A stretch of DNA of 64,000 nucleotides, from the NCBI RefSeq assembly GCF_041206865.1, contig NZ_JBGEDP010000001.1:3534001-3598000 (forward strand), written 5' to 3'. The position numbers were made by a program, and so were the translations under genes. The notes beneath the pieces were generated by a model. That model saw only the letters and a program-made list of their open reading frames with translations, ran no database searches and was not told where the DNA came from. This DNA is from Mycobacterium sp. HUMS_12744610. GTDB taxonomy: Bacteria; Actinomycetota; Actinomycetes; Mycobacteriales; Mycobacteriaceae. Shown one piece after another: positions 1 through 8,088 of the stretch. Numbering within the stretch: the first letter of the stretch is position 1; each line of letters starts with the position of its first letter.

Positions 1-1920
1 ACCGGCACCCTGGACGCCTGCGGTGCCGCCGTTGGTGGCTCCGGCAGCCCCGCCGGCGCCGCCCTGACCGCCGTCGCCGCCGGCGCCGCCCTGGGCCCCG
101 TGCTGCCCCGCCGCGGCCGTCGTGAGGTTGTCGGCGCCGTTGGCGCCGTTACCCCCGATGCCACCGGCCCCGCCGTCGCCGGCCACCCCGGCCGTCCCGC
201 CGCTGCCGCCCGCTCCGGCCGCCCCGCCGCTGCCACCGGCGCCGCCGTTACCGCCACCACCGCCGGCGCCGCCGTTCACCGCGGCTACGCCCGCGCCTCC
301 GGTTCCGCCCGCACCACCGGTGCCACCGTCGCCGCCGGTACCGCCCGTGCCACCGGTACCCACCGCCCCGCCGGCGCCCCCGCTACCGCCGGCTCCGCCA
401 TTACCGCCGGAGGTACCGGCCGTCGCGTTGACGTCGTGTGACGGGTCATACCCGGCGCCGCCCGCACCGCCCTGGCCGCCGTGACCGCCCGAGCCGTTGG
501 TGGCCGCGATACCCAACGCGTTGCCGCCGGCACCACCGGCACCCCCGCTGCCGCCGACCCCACCATCGGGGCTACTGGCCGTGCCGGCGAACCCGCCACC
601 ACCGCTACCCCCGTTGCCGCCCTGACCGCCCAGGGCAACGCCGGTGCTCAAAAAGTTCATTGCGGTCCCACCGACCCCGCCGGCTCCACCGGTGGTGGCC
701 CCGGCCCCACCCGCACCGCCGGTCCCGCCGGTGGTCGTACCCCAGTCGGCGGGGTATTTCAGCAGACCGTCGAACGTGTCGACAAAGTTGTAGGGCCCCA
801 TGATCGCCGCACCGCCATGACCGCCCTGGCCTCCCGCACCCAACGTGCCGACGCCGCCCGCGCCTCCGGCACCCCCGGTCGCCGTCCCCCATCCCAGGTT
901 GAACGCCACCCCTCCAGCCCCGCCGTTACCCCCGGTGGCGCCGGCACCCCCGGCACCGCCGCCACCGCCCAGCTGGAAGCCGGCCCCGCCGGCCCCGCCA
1001 TTGCCACCTACTCCGGTAACACTGCTACCGCCTGCACCGCCGACAGCGCCGGCCGGAACGCCGAAGCCCAAGTCGGCGCCCCCGAGGAAGCCCACGCTGC
1101 CGCCCGCCCCGCCGCTGCCACCGGTCGCGTCGGTTGCGCTCCCCCCGGCCCCACCGGCCCCACCAACACCCGAGAAGAACCCACCCTGCCCGCCTACCCC
1201 GCCGTTACCGCCGTTCACCCCAGAGATCGTGGAGTTCCAACCGGCCCCGCCGGCCCCGCCATTGCCCTGCCACACGGCGGCCCCACCGTTACCACCGGTC
1301 CCAGGAGCCACACCGACCGCACCGGGCCCACCGGTCCCGCCGGCGCCGCCGTTGCCGAGGATCCCGGCCATCCCGCCGTTACCACCGTTCACCCCGGCGA
1401 CCGTGGAGTTCCAGCCGGCCCCGCCGTTACCCATCAACAAGCCGCCGTTTTGGCCATTGGGATTGGACTGCGACGTCCCATTCGCCCCGTCGTAGAACAA
1501 CGGCTGCCCGAACAATTTGTCGCCGGTCTGGTTCAGCTCATACATCACCGTCGCCAACGGATCCGTCCTCGGCGGCGGCGAAGAACCCGAGGCCTCGGCC
1601 ACCGCAGCCGGCCACGTCGACGGAGTCAACATCTGCAGGGCAAGCACATCAGCGCCCAACAGCGCGGCCTCTGCCTGGTGTAACGCCTGCGCGATCTGGG
1701 CACTGACCGTCGCAGCCTCTTTGAGGAGCGTCTGGAACTCCTGGCCGACCTCGGAGAACAACGTCGCGAGCGCCTTGGAAATCTGATCACCGGCGGATCC
1801 CGGCACCCAGACGAACGGGAGGCCCGCCGCTGCGTTCGCCGCGTCCAGCGACGCATTGATCGTCGCCACATTCGCCGCCGCCGCCGTCAGCGCACCCGGC
1901 GCGACGAACACATGCGACAC
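1..1920 (-). CDS. PE_PGRS family protein (copy A), 3' end beyond the window
   Basis: The minus-strand frame opens with GTG at 1920, seven bases after a GGAGG ribosome site (1921-1931), and stays open to base 1, so at least 640 codons are visible and the C-terminus is missing. The first ~95 residues form a PE domain (begins VSHVFVAPGALTAAAA). A linker follows with SGSSPPP and an NGTSQSNPNGQNGG motif, then long Gly-Gly-Ala/Gly-Gly-Asn repeats of PGRS type. PE_PGRS proteins are usually exported through type VII secretion to the cell surface; the exact role of this one cannot be read. It is a tandem duplicate of the next gene at a fixed offset of 1885 bp. The GC-rich strand also gives long Pro/Ala-rich open frames on the plus strand, which are shadows. 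Confidence 0.9.
   Translation of the reverse strand, partial: MSHVFVAPGALTAAAANVATINASLDAANAAAGLPFVWVPGSAGDQISKALATLFSEVGQEFQTLLKEAATVSAQIAQALHQAEAALLGADVLALQMLTPSTWPAAVAEASGSSPPPRTDPLATVMYELNQTGDKLFGQPLFYDGANGTSQSNPNGQNGGLLMGNGGAGWNSTVAGVNGGNGGMAGILGNGGAGGTGGPGAVGVAPGTGGNGGAAVWQGNGGAGGAGWNSTISGVNGGNGGVGGQGGFFSGVGGAGGAGGSATDATGGSGGAGGSVGFLGGADLGFGVPAGAVGGAGGSSVTGVGGNGGAGGAGFQLGGGGGAGGAGATGGNGGAGGVAFNLGWGTATGGAGGAGGVGTLGAGGQGGHGGAAIMGPYNFVDTFDGLLKYPADWGTTTGGTGGAGGAGATTGGAGGVGGTAMNFLSTGVALGGQGGNGGSGGGGFAGTASSPDGGVGGSGGAGGAGGNALGIAATNGSGGHGGQGGAGGAGYDPSHDVNATAGTSGGNGGAGGSGGAGGAVGTGGTGGTGGDGGTGGAGGTGGAGVAAVNGGAGGGGGNGGAGGSGGAAGAGGSGGTAGVAGDGGAGGIGGNGANGADNLTTAAAGQHGAQGGAGGDGGQGGAGGAAGATNGGTAGVQGAG
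1041..1884. repeat. Direct repeat copy 1 within PE_PGRS A
   Basis: Bases 1041-1609 and ~1723-1884 match 2926-3494 and ~3608-3769 almost base for base, always at an offset of 1885. The part between the two blocks (~1610-1722) is clearly diverged although it still aligns. The blocks cover the PE N-terminus, the linker and the first PGRS repeats. Confidence 0.85.
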
Positions 1921-2350
1921 TGCCGACCTCCGAAGAGTCTGCGCAGAGGCAGTAAGCGCCCCCACCGCGGCCCAATTATTGTTTGTTAACTTAATCAATA
2001 TAGGGCTATTTGACAGGAGTTCAGTCACATTGGTCCGGATAGGCCGGGAATACCGATAGGCGGTATGTTTCACGTCGGGCTCACCGAGTTTGCTGGTTCA
2101 AGTTATGCGGTCGCCGAGTGCCGGTGCGGCGACGGAGGGCAAGCTCAGTCGATCGGTACGACGTTGTGGTGCAGCGGGTGGCCGCCAGTCGTTACCCGCC
2201 CAAAAGGCTGCACCGCCATCCGGACCGAGACCGCACTGGCCATCCCGGCCGCTGGTGCAATAACCGGAGCCCGCCGCCGGCATGAATCGGCAGGCTCGAG
2301 TCGCCCGGGTGGACCGTCGTCCTCGACCGCGGCCCCTGTCGGGCGACTCG
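1921..2350. other. Intergenic region between PE_PGRS A and PE_PGRS B
   Basis: This holds the ribosome site of copy A (1921-1931) and an AT-rich patch at about 1971-2010 that is the best place for its promoter. No convincing gene is present. The open frames here are short, Arg/Gly-rich and unlike any protein I recognise. Confidence 0.5.
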
Positions 2351-3805
2351 TCAGAACGAGATGACGCTGCCGGGGCCGCCGGCGGTTCCGCCGGACCCGC
2401 CGGCCGCCCCGCCGCTCCCGACGGTGGCGTTGCCCGGAGTGACCGCGAAGACGTTGCCGCCGGTCCCGCCGTTGCCGCCGGTGGCACCGGTGCCGCCGGG
2501 GCCGCCGGAGCCGCCGAAAGCGACGCCGGTGCTCAAGAAGTTGTACCCGGTGCCGCCCGTCCCGCCGGTACCGCCGATGGTGACACCGCCGCCGCCCGCG
2601 CCGCCGACACCGCCAGTGGCGGTACCCCAGTTGCTGGGCCATATCGCCAGGCCATTGAAGGTGTCGATGAAGCTGTAGGGACCCATGATCGCGGCGCCGC
2701 CGTGGCCGCCGTTGCCCCCGACGCCGGCCGTGCCGGCACCGCCGACCCCGCCGGCCCCGCCGGTGGCGGTTCCCCACCCCAGGTTGTACGCCACACCGCC
2801 CACACCGCCGTCACCACCGGTGGCGCCGCTGCCGCCGGCCCCGCCGGTACCGCCGAGCGCGAAGCCGGCCCCGCCGGCCCCGCCGGCGCCGCCCGTGCCG
2901 CTGACGCTGTCACCACCGGCGCCGCCGACAGCGCCGGCCGGAACGCCGAAGCCCAAGTCGGCGCCCCCGAGGAAGCCCACGCTGCCGCCCGCCCCGCCGG
3001 TGCCACCGGTCGCGTCGGTTGCGCTCCCCCCGGCCCCACCGGCCCCACCAACACCCGAGAAGAACCCACCCTGCCCGCCTACCCCGCCGTTACCGCCGTT
3101 CACCCCAGAGATCGTGGAGTTCCAACCGGCCCCGCCAGCCCCGCCATTGCCCTGCCACACGGCGGCCCCACCGTTACCACCGGTCCCAGGAGCCACACCG
3201 ACCGCACCGGGCCCACCGGTCCCGCCGGCGCCGCCGTTGCCGAGGATCCCGGCCATCCCGCCGTTACCACCGTTCACCCCGGCGACCGTGGAGTTCCAGC
3301 CGGCCCCGCCGTTACCCATCAACAAGCCGCCGTTTTGGCCATTGGGATTGGACTGCGACGTCCCATTCGCCCCGTCGTAGAACAACGGCTGCCCGAACAA
3401 TTTGTCGCCGGTCTGGTTCAGCTCATACATCACCGTCGCCAACGGATCCGTCCTCGGCGGCGGCGAAGAACCCGAGGCCTCGGCCACCGCAGCCCACCAC
3501 GTCGACGGAGTGAACGCCTGGGTGGCAAGTACCTCAGCGCCCCTGAACGCCTGCCCCGCCTGATTCAAGGCCTGCGTGACCTGAGCACTGACCGTCGTGA
3601 ACTGGTTGAGGAGCGTCTGGAACTCCTGGCCGACCTCGGAGAACAACGTCGCGAGCGCCTTGGAAATCTGATCACCGGCGGATCCCGGCACCCAGACGAA
3701 CGGGAGGCCCGCCGCTGCGTTCGCCGCGTCCAGCGACGCATTGATCGTCGCCACATTCGCCGCCGCCGCAGTCAGCGCGTCTGGCTGGACGAACACATAC
3801 GACAT
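2351..3805 (-). CDS. PE_PGRS family protein (copy B)
   Basis: 484 residues, ATG at 3805 with GGAGGTCAGCA just upstream. Residues 1-~95 are a PE domain (MSYVFVQPDALTAAAA). The SGSSPPPRTDPLATVMYELN linker and NGTSQSNPNGQNGG lead into Gly-rich PGRS repeats to the end, which closes with PGSVISF. The PE domain normally carries the type VII secretion signal and the PGRS part is variable and surface exposed; its role here is unknown. The protein is complete and of ordinary length for the family. It is a tandem partner of copy A, and its upstream sequence resembles that of copy C, so B and C may share promoter control. Confidence 0.93.
   Translation of the reverse strand: MSYVFVQPDALTAAAANVATINASLDAANAAAGLPFVWVPGSAGDQISKALATLFSEVGQEFQTLLNQFTTVSAQVTQALNQAGQAFRGAEVLATQAFTPSTWWAAVAEASGSSPPPRTDPLATVMYELNQTGDKLFGQPLFYDGANGTSQSNPNGQNGGLLMGNGGAGWNSTVAGVNGGNGGMAGILGNGGAGGTGGPGAVGVAPGTGGNGGAAVWQGNGGAGGAGWNSTISGVNGGNGGVGGQGGFFSGVGGAGGAGGSATDATGGTGGAGGSVGFLGGADLGFGVPAGAVGGAGGDSVSGTGGAGGAGGAGFALGGTGGAGGSGATGGDGGVGGVAYNLGWGTATGGAGGVGGAGTAGVGGNGGHGGAAIMGPYSFIDTFNGLAIWPSNWGTATGGVGGAGGGGVTIGGTGGTGGTGYNFLSTGVAFGGSGGPGGTGATGGNGGTGGNVFAVTPGNATVGSGGAAGGSGGTAGGPGSVISF
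2926..3769. repeat. Direct repeat copy 2 within PE_PGRS B
   Basis: Partner of 1041-1884, offset 1885 bp. It has only scattered differences over 2926-3494 and again over 3608-3769, which suggests recent tandem duplication or gene conversion. Confidence 0.85.
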
Positions 3806-3911
3806 TGCTGACCTCCGGGGACCGCTGTGGGGTAAGACGCCCCCGCACCACGGTCACGATTACGAGCGTTAAGGAATCTATCTCGTTGCACACATGTATA
3901 TCTGCGTTTTC
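3806..3911 (-). promoter_or_regulatory. Upstream region of PE_PGRS B, shared with PE_PGRS C
   Basis: The ribosome site GGAGGTCAGCA abuts the start. Two further blocks recur upstream of PE_PGRS C: CCCCGCACCACGGTCAC (from 3841) and a GTTGCACA...TGTATATCTG block (about 3886-3906), both as read on the plus strand. The AT-rich second block is the likeliest core promoter, but no clean -10/-35 pair can be assigned. Confidence 0.4.
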
Positions 3912-3968
3912 CGGTAAACGCAGGTGCGGCCGCCGCGCCGCGACCCGTGATTCACGCGGGCTGTGGAC

Positions 3969-5477
3969 CTAGAGCGATACGACGCTGCCGGGGCCGCCGG
4001 CGGTTCCGCCGGTCCCGCCCGCCGCGCCACCACTCCCGACGAAGGCAGTGGCCGGATTGGCCGCGTAGACGTTGCCGCCGGTGCCGCCGTTACCGCCGGT
4101 GACGCCGGTGCCGCCGACTCCACCGGTGCCTCCGTAGGCGGTTCCGCTCGCCAACAGGTTGAACGCGGTCCCGCCCGTCCCGCCGGTGCCACCGGTGGTC
4201 GCCCCGACGCCGCCCGTACCGCCGGCGCCGCCGTAGGCGGTTCCCCAGTCGGTAGGGAGGTACTTCAGCAGGCCGCCGAAGTTGTCGACGGCGACGTTGT
4301 AGGGCCCCATCATCGCGGTGCCGCCATGGCCGCCCATACCGCCGGCGCCGACCGTGCCGGCGCCGCCCACTCCGCCGGCGCCGCCGGTGGCGGTTCCCCA
4401 CCCCAGGTTGAACGCAAGGCCGCCTTCGCCGCCGGCACCGCCGGTGGCGCCGCTGCCGCCGGCCCCGCCGATACCGCCGAGCTCAAAGCCGGCCCCGCCG
4501 GCTCCACCGGCGCCGCCCGTGCCGGTGACGCTGTCACCACCGGCCCCGCCGGTCGCTCCGGTCGGAACGCTGAAGCCCAGATCCGTGCTCCCGACCAGGC
4601 CCGTGTAGCCGCCGGCCCCGCCGGTGCCGCCGGTAGCGTCAGTTGCGCTCCCGCCGGCCCCACCAACACCACCGGTACCCCCGAAAAGTCCAGAGGACCC
4701 GCCGTTCCCGCCGTTCCCGCCGTTCACTCCGGAGATGGTGGAGTTCCAGCCGGCTCCGCCGGCCCCGCCATCGCCCAACCACACAGAAGACCCACCGTTG
4801 CCACCAGTCCCAGGGGCCACAGTGAGTGAGCCGGGGCCGCCCGTCCCACCGGCGCCGCCGATGCCGATGAGCCCGGCCTGCCCGCCGTTGCCGCCGTTGA
4901 CGCCGGTAACCGTCGAGTTCCATCCGTTGCCGCCGTTGCCGATCAGCAAGCCGCCGTTTTGGCCGTTGGGGTTGGACTGCGACGTCCCGTTGGCGCCGTT
5001 ATAGAACAGCGGCTGCCCGATCAACTTGTCGCTGGTCTGATTCAACTGGTACATCACCGTCGCCAGCGCATTCGTCATGGGCGGCGGTGAGGACCCGGAG
5101 GCCACAGCCACCGCATTCTCCAGAATCTGAAACGGTGATTGATACGTCGACGCGGCGGACGTGAACGCGCTTTGCGCCCCGGCCAACGGCGACACGTTGG
5201 TCGCCTCCGCGGCCGCATAGGCGCCGCTCGACCCGGTCAAGGCCTGCACGATCTGGGCATGCAGCGCCGCCGCCTGAACGCTGAGCGCCTGAAACTGCCT
5301 GCCGACACCGGAGAACACCGACGCGACCGCCGCCGACACCTCGTCACCAGCGGCGGCCGCCACCGCGGTGGTCGATGCGGCGGCCGAGGCATGCGCGGCG
5401 TTGAGCGACGATCCGATCGCCGCAACATCCGTCGCCGCCGCCGCCAGCGTGCTCGGCGCCACGATCACATACGACAT
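3969..5477 (-). CDS. PE_PGRS family protein (copy C)
   Basis: 502 residues, ATG at 5477 preceded by GGAGGTCAGCA. The PE domain is closer to the family consensus than in copies A and B (MSYVIVAPSTLAAAATDVAA, then AAGDEVSAAVASVF and YAAAEATNVSPL at about residue 90). The linker has SGSSPPPMTNALATVMYQLN and the same NGTSQSNPNGQNGG motif. PGRS repeats run to a PGSVVSL end nearly identical to copy B. A surface-exported PE_PGRS protein of unknown job. It is more divergent than the A/B pair, so its duplication is older. Confidence 0.93.
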   Translation of the reverse strand: MSYVIVAPSTLAAAATDVAAIGSSLNAAHASAAASTTAVAAAAGDEVSAAVASVFSGVGRQFQALSVQAAALHAQIVQALTGSSGAYAAAEATNVSPLAGAQSAFTSAASTYQSPFQILENAVAVASGSSPPPMTNALATVMYQLNQTSDKLIGQPLFYNGANGTSQSNPNGQNGGLLIGNGGNGWNSTVTGVNGGNGGQAGLIGIGGAGGTGGPGSLTVAPGTGGNGGSSVWLGDGGAGGAGWNSTISGVNGGNGGNGGSSGLFGGTGGVGGAGGSATDATGGTGGAGGYTGLVGSTDLGFSVPTGATGGAGGDSVTGTGGAGGAGGAGFELGGIGGAGGSGATGGAGGEGGLAFNLGWGTATGGAGGVGGAGTVGAGGMGGHGGTAMMGPYNVAVDNFGGLLKYLPTDWGTAYGGAGGTGGVGATTGGTGGTGGTAFNLLASGTAYGGTGGVGGTGVTGGNGGTGGNVYAANPATAFVGSGGAAGGTGGTAGGPGSVVSL

Positions 5478-5590
5478 TGCTGACCTCCACAGACCGTGGC
5501 GGAGCGGCCCACCCCCGCACCACGGTCACCAGTACCACCGGGGTGAAAACCTATCCTGTTGCACATCTGTATATCTGTATTTTGGCAAAA
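5478..5590 (-). promoter_or_regulatory. Upstream region of PE_PGRS C
   Basis: It carries the same ribosome site as copy B, the CCCCGCACCACGGTCAC block (5513-5529), and GTTGCACATCTGTATATCTG (about 5559-5578), all matching blocks upstream of copy B. Conservation in otherwise diverged spacer suggests promoter function. Confidence 0.4.
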
Positions 5591-6028
5591 GTCCTCGGCG
5601 GCGGGCGCGCTCGGACACCGCTGGCGGCAAAGTGGCGTGCGCCGAATCCGCCCGACAGCCGAGTGCCGGCGGAAGGGGCGGCGACGGTCGTCGCGGCCGG
5701 CCCTTGACAGCCCGCGTTTGCGTGGCGCCCGCGCTCGACATGGCTTTCGACAATGTGCCGGCCATGCGGGCATTCGCTGTCGGCCTCACCACCACATCGC
5801 CCGCGCCCGAGGGCATGCCACAGCCGGCCGGTGCCGTGATATTCGGCGGTGTAGGGCAAACATTTTAATGGGCGCATGTTCAATAAGAGGGCGCTGCGGA
5901 ATGAAATGGTAATAAGGGGGTAATTGCACGTTTCGTTTCGTATCGGAGAATTCCGGGTACTGGCCCGGGGCAAGCGCGAGGCGGGGAGCCGGGCATGAGC
6001 CTGTCACGGCGCCTGATTTGGGGGAACG
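5591..6028. other. Intergenic region
   Basis: I see no supported gene. The stretch 5865-5945 is unusually AT-rich for this genome and lies upstream of the small plus-strand gene at 6029, so it may hold that gene's promoter. Overlapping open frames here have no recognisable domain and atypical composition. Confidence 0.4.
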
Positions 6029-6223
6029 ATGAACGAGAGCGAATTTCACGTGGCCGTCGGCGAGGCGGCGCAGGATGCGGTTTGGCAGACGCAGCACCCG
6101 CTCACCTACGACATGGCAGACGATGACCCGCGCCGGGCGCAATACCTGCGGGAGTACCAGGAATCGGTCGGTCGCCAGGTGCTTGCGGCGATAAAGACCC
6201 TGAGGCCTCGCACATCGATCTAG
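6029..6223 (+). CDS. Small conserved hypothetical protein (copy 1 of a pair)
   Basis: 64 residues starting at ATG 6029 (MNESEFHVAVGEAAQDAVWQ). I do not recognise the family. It is acidic at the N-terminus, has no signal peptide or membrane segment, and the core DPRRAQYLREYQESVG reads as an amphipathic helix. The gene is believable because a close paralog lies 640 bp downstream at 6866. Both share the GEAAQDAVW, HPLT, DPRRA-YLREYQ-SVG and VLAAI-LRP blocks and the same upstream string GGGGGAACG before ATG. Conservation at the protein level and of the start context indicates selection for translation. No function can be assigned. Confidence 0.7.
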   Translation: MNESEFHVAVGEAAQDAVWQTQHPLTYDMADDDPRRAQYLREYQESVGRQVLAAIKTLRPRTSI

Positions 6224-6865
6224 AGGCAAGCTCCGCTCCTCGTCGAGGCGACGAGGGAGACGCCAGCCCCTGTCGGGCCGGTCGACCCAATGAGATGCGA
6301 GCTTTGCCCAGCAAGTGGCCGAGCCGCCGATCCACCTCTCGGAAGAGCCGGCCGAAGCGCGCGAAAACTGTTGAAAAACAACGCCAAAGACTTTCGGTGT
6401 TCGCAATCGACCGGAGTCCGGCGGCCGACGGGCCCACACGTTTGCCGTGTAACGGCGGTGAGGCGGTCGCGTTCGCCGGAAAAAAGTTGTGCCGACCGCG
6501 TGACTTTTCTACCTACTACAGAGTAACTTCTATCCTTACTGTGAAGTAAGAAAGCATGCCGTGAGGGAACACATGCAAGCCCGAGTTGCCACAAGGAGGG
6601 TGGAGCCTTCACCGCGCGCACGTCCGTCCAATCGTCGGCGAATCAGGCTGCCCTCCAGCCCCCGCGGGCGTACCGGCAACACTCACCCGGCACTCGAACG
6701 GTGCCGTAAATGGATTCATGTGTAGGCGTGCGCCCATTTATTTCATAGCCGTAAACCGAATAGCGAAAACAACAAATACGGGAGCTCGATGAGAGGATGG
6801 CTGCTCAACCGCGTTTCGTGTCTGAAATTGACGGTGGCCCGTGGCGGCGCGCAATCGGGGGAACG
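6224..6865. other. Spacer between the two small paralogs
   Basis: No convincing gene. An AT-rich island around 6505-6555 carries three half-sites (see separate entry). A 50-codon frame, 6573-6725, starts downstream of that island at an ATG but is Arg/Pro-rich and matches nothing I know. The rest looks like decayed DNA. Confidence 0.4.
6522..6549. promoter_or_regulatory. Possible operator: AGTAA / TTACT / AGTAA half-sites
   Basis: AGTAA at 6522-6526, TTACT at 6536-6540 and AGTAA at 6545-6549 form two nested inverted repeats, the tighter being TTACT-GTGA-AGTAA. Dyads of this size are typical of TetR-family operators in mycobacteria, but no regulator gene is adjacent, so the reading is weak. 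Confidence 0.25.
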
Positions 6866-7072
6866 ATGAACAGGGACGAGGATTTTGAAGTAGCCGTGGG
6901 CGAAGCGGCGCAGGATGCGGTTTGGGGAACGGAACATCCCCTCACCCACCACCTGGAAGAGTCCGACCCGCGCCGGGCGAAATACCTGCGTGAGTACCAA
7001 CGGTCGGTCGGTAACCGAGTGCTTGCGGCTATCGAGGCCCTCAGACCCTCCGGCTACCAAAAGTATTGGTAA
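6866..7072 (+). CDS. Small conserved hypothetical protein (copy 2 of a pair)
   Basis: 68 residues from ATG 6866 (MNRDEDFEVAVGEAAQDAVW). The frame is open further upstream to 6797, but the paralog at 6029 begins at the equivalent methionine and both starts share the upstream string GGGGGAACG, so I place the start here. It shares with copy 1 the blocks GEAAQDAVW, EHPLTHH, DPRRAKYLREYQRSVG and VLAAIEALRP, and ends with a short divergent tail. Soluble, no transmembrane segment. The family is not recognised; a pair of paralogs so close together suggests local duplication. Confidence 0.7.
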   Translation: MNRDEDFEVAVGEAAQDAVWGTEHPLTHHLEESDPRRAKYLREYQRSVGNRVLAAIEALRPSGYQKYW

Positions 7073-7379
7073 GGACCCGCGCCGGCAGCCAACGCCCTCG
7101 GAACACGCGCGTCGACGCCAAAGCCCTCGTGGTGACACCGGCGCCGAGAGTCGGCATGGCGATCACCGATCCGAACAATTGCTGCCCGGCGCGCGGCAAA
7201 TGACCCATTCGCCCCATTTTCCCGGTAGGCGACGGTAGTTTCAGACGGTAGTTTCAGTCGTGCGCCGCCGCGGTGAGCGCTTGGCGATCGATCCAGCACT
7301 AGGCACGCAGGGAGTGGCGGCTTTTAGCCGCCACGATGTGCGCTGTGGGCGTGGGCACCGGACGGACGAAGGAGGATCG
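7073..7379. other. Intergenic region upstream of the methyltransferase
   Basis: Nothing recognisable except a short direct repeat (GACGGTAGTTTCAG near 7231-7256) and the AAGGAGG ribosome site at about 7369-7376 for the next gene. Confidence 0.4.
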
Positions 7380-8054
7380 GTGAAAACCATTCCTAAGTTG
7401 TTGGTGTTCGGTCTTGTCGAATTTGTCGCGTTCGGCTTGCTGTTGTTCGTCCCGGCGGGGACATTCCATTACTGGCAAGCGTGGGTCTTTTTGGTGGTCG
7501 TCGCCGTTTCGGCGTGGACCCCCGCGATCTACTTGCTGCGCACCAACCCCGTCGCGCTTCAGGCGCGGATGCGCGGGGGCCCGGCAGCGGAGAGTCGAAT
7601 GGCGCAGAAGGTCGTCATCGCCGGCCTGTATTTGTCGCTGGCGGCGATGGTCGTGGTCAGCACCCTCGACCATCGCTTCGGCTGGTCGCCGGTGCCGACG
7701 GCAATCTGCTTGGTCGGGGACGTCGTGGTCGCCGTCGGACTGGGCGTGGTGGGGATGGTGGTCATCCAGAACAGCTATGCGGCCGCAACCGTCCGGGTCA
7801 AGGAGGGCCAGACGGTCGTCTCGACCGGTCTGTACGGGCTGGTGCGGCACCCCATGTACACCGGCAACGTGATCATGATGGTCGGCATCCCGCTTGCGCT
7901 CGGTTCTTACTGGGGGCTCGTCTTCGTCGTTCCGGGCGTCTTGGTGCTCGCCTGGCGCATCCGCGACGAGGAGAAGCTGCTGCGAACGGAGCTGGCCGGG
8001 TACCGCGAGTACACCCAGAAGGTTCGCCATCGCCTGGTGCCGTCCATGTGGTGA
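7380..8054 (+). CDS. Integral-membrane methyltransferase, ICMT/PEMT-like
   Basis: 224 residues from GTG 7380, chosen because AAGGAGG lies just upstream; an upstream in-frame extension to 7260 lacks hydrophobic or conserved sequence. About five transmembrane segments (for example residues 5-27, 35-52, 75-95, 105-130 and a C-terminal hairpin). The motif GLVRHPMYTGN at about residue 155, followed by an EEKLL...Y..Y block, is the SAM-binding signature of the isoprenylcysteine carboxyl methyltransferase / phospholipid methyltransferase superfamily. Family members transfer methyl groups from SAM to carboxylates or lipid headgroups in the membrane. It converges on the NRPS-2 gene with only 34 bp between stops. 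By position it could esterify the lipopeptide carboxyl end, but this is inference. Confidence 0.8.
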   Translation: MKTIPKLLVFGLVEFVAFGLLLFVPAGTFHYWQAWVFLVVVAVSAWTPAIYLLRTNPVALQARMRGGPAAESRMAQKVVIAGLYLSLAAMVVVSTLDHRFGWSPVPTAICLVGDVVVAVGLGVVGMVVIQNSYAAATVRVKEGQTVVSTGLYGLVRHPMYTGNVIMMVGIPLALGSYWGLVFVVPGVLVLAWRIRDEEKLLRTELAGYREYTQKVRHRLVPSMW

Positions 8055-8088
8055 CGGCCGACGCCCGGGTCCGTGGTCCGAGCAGATC

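Noticed and set aside
122..484. Plus-strand Pro-Ala-rich open frames in the PE_PGRS region (also 845-1495, 2685-3380, 4318-4608)
   Set aside because: They are the antisense reading of Gly-rich PGRS repeats, with no start signals; the minus-strand PE_PGRS genes explain the DNA.
6573..6725. 50-codon open frame between the two small paralogs as a gene
   Set aside because: Arg/Pro-rich, no homology known to me and no good ribosome site; mentioned only within the spacer entry.
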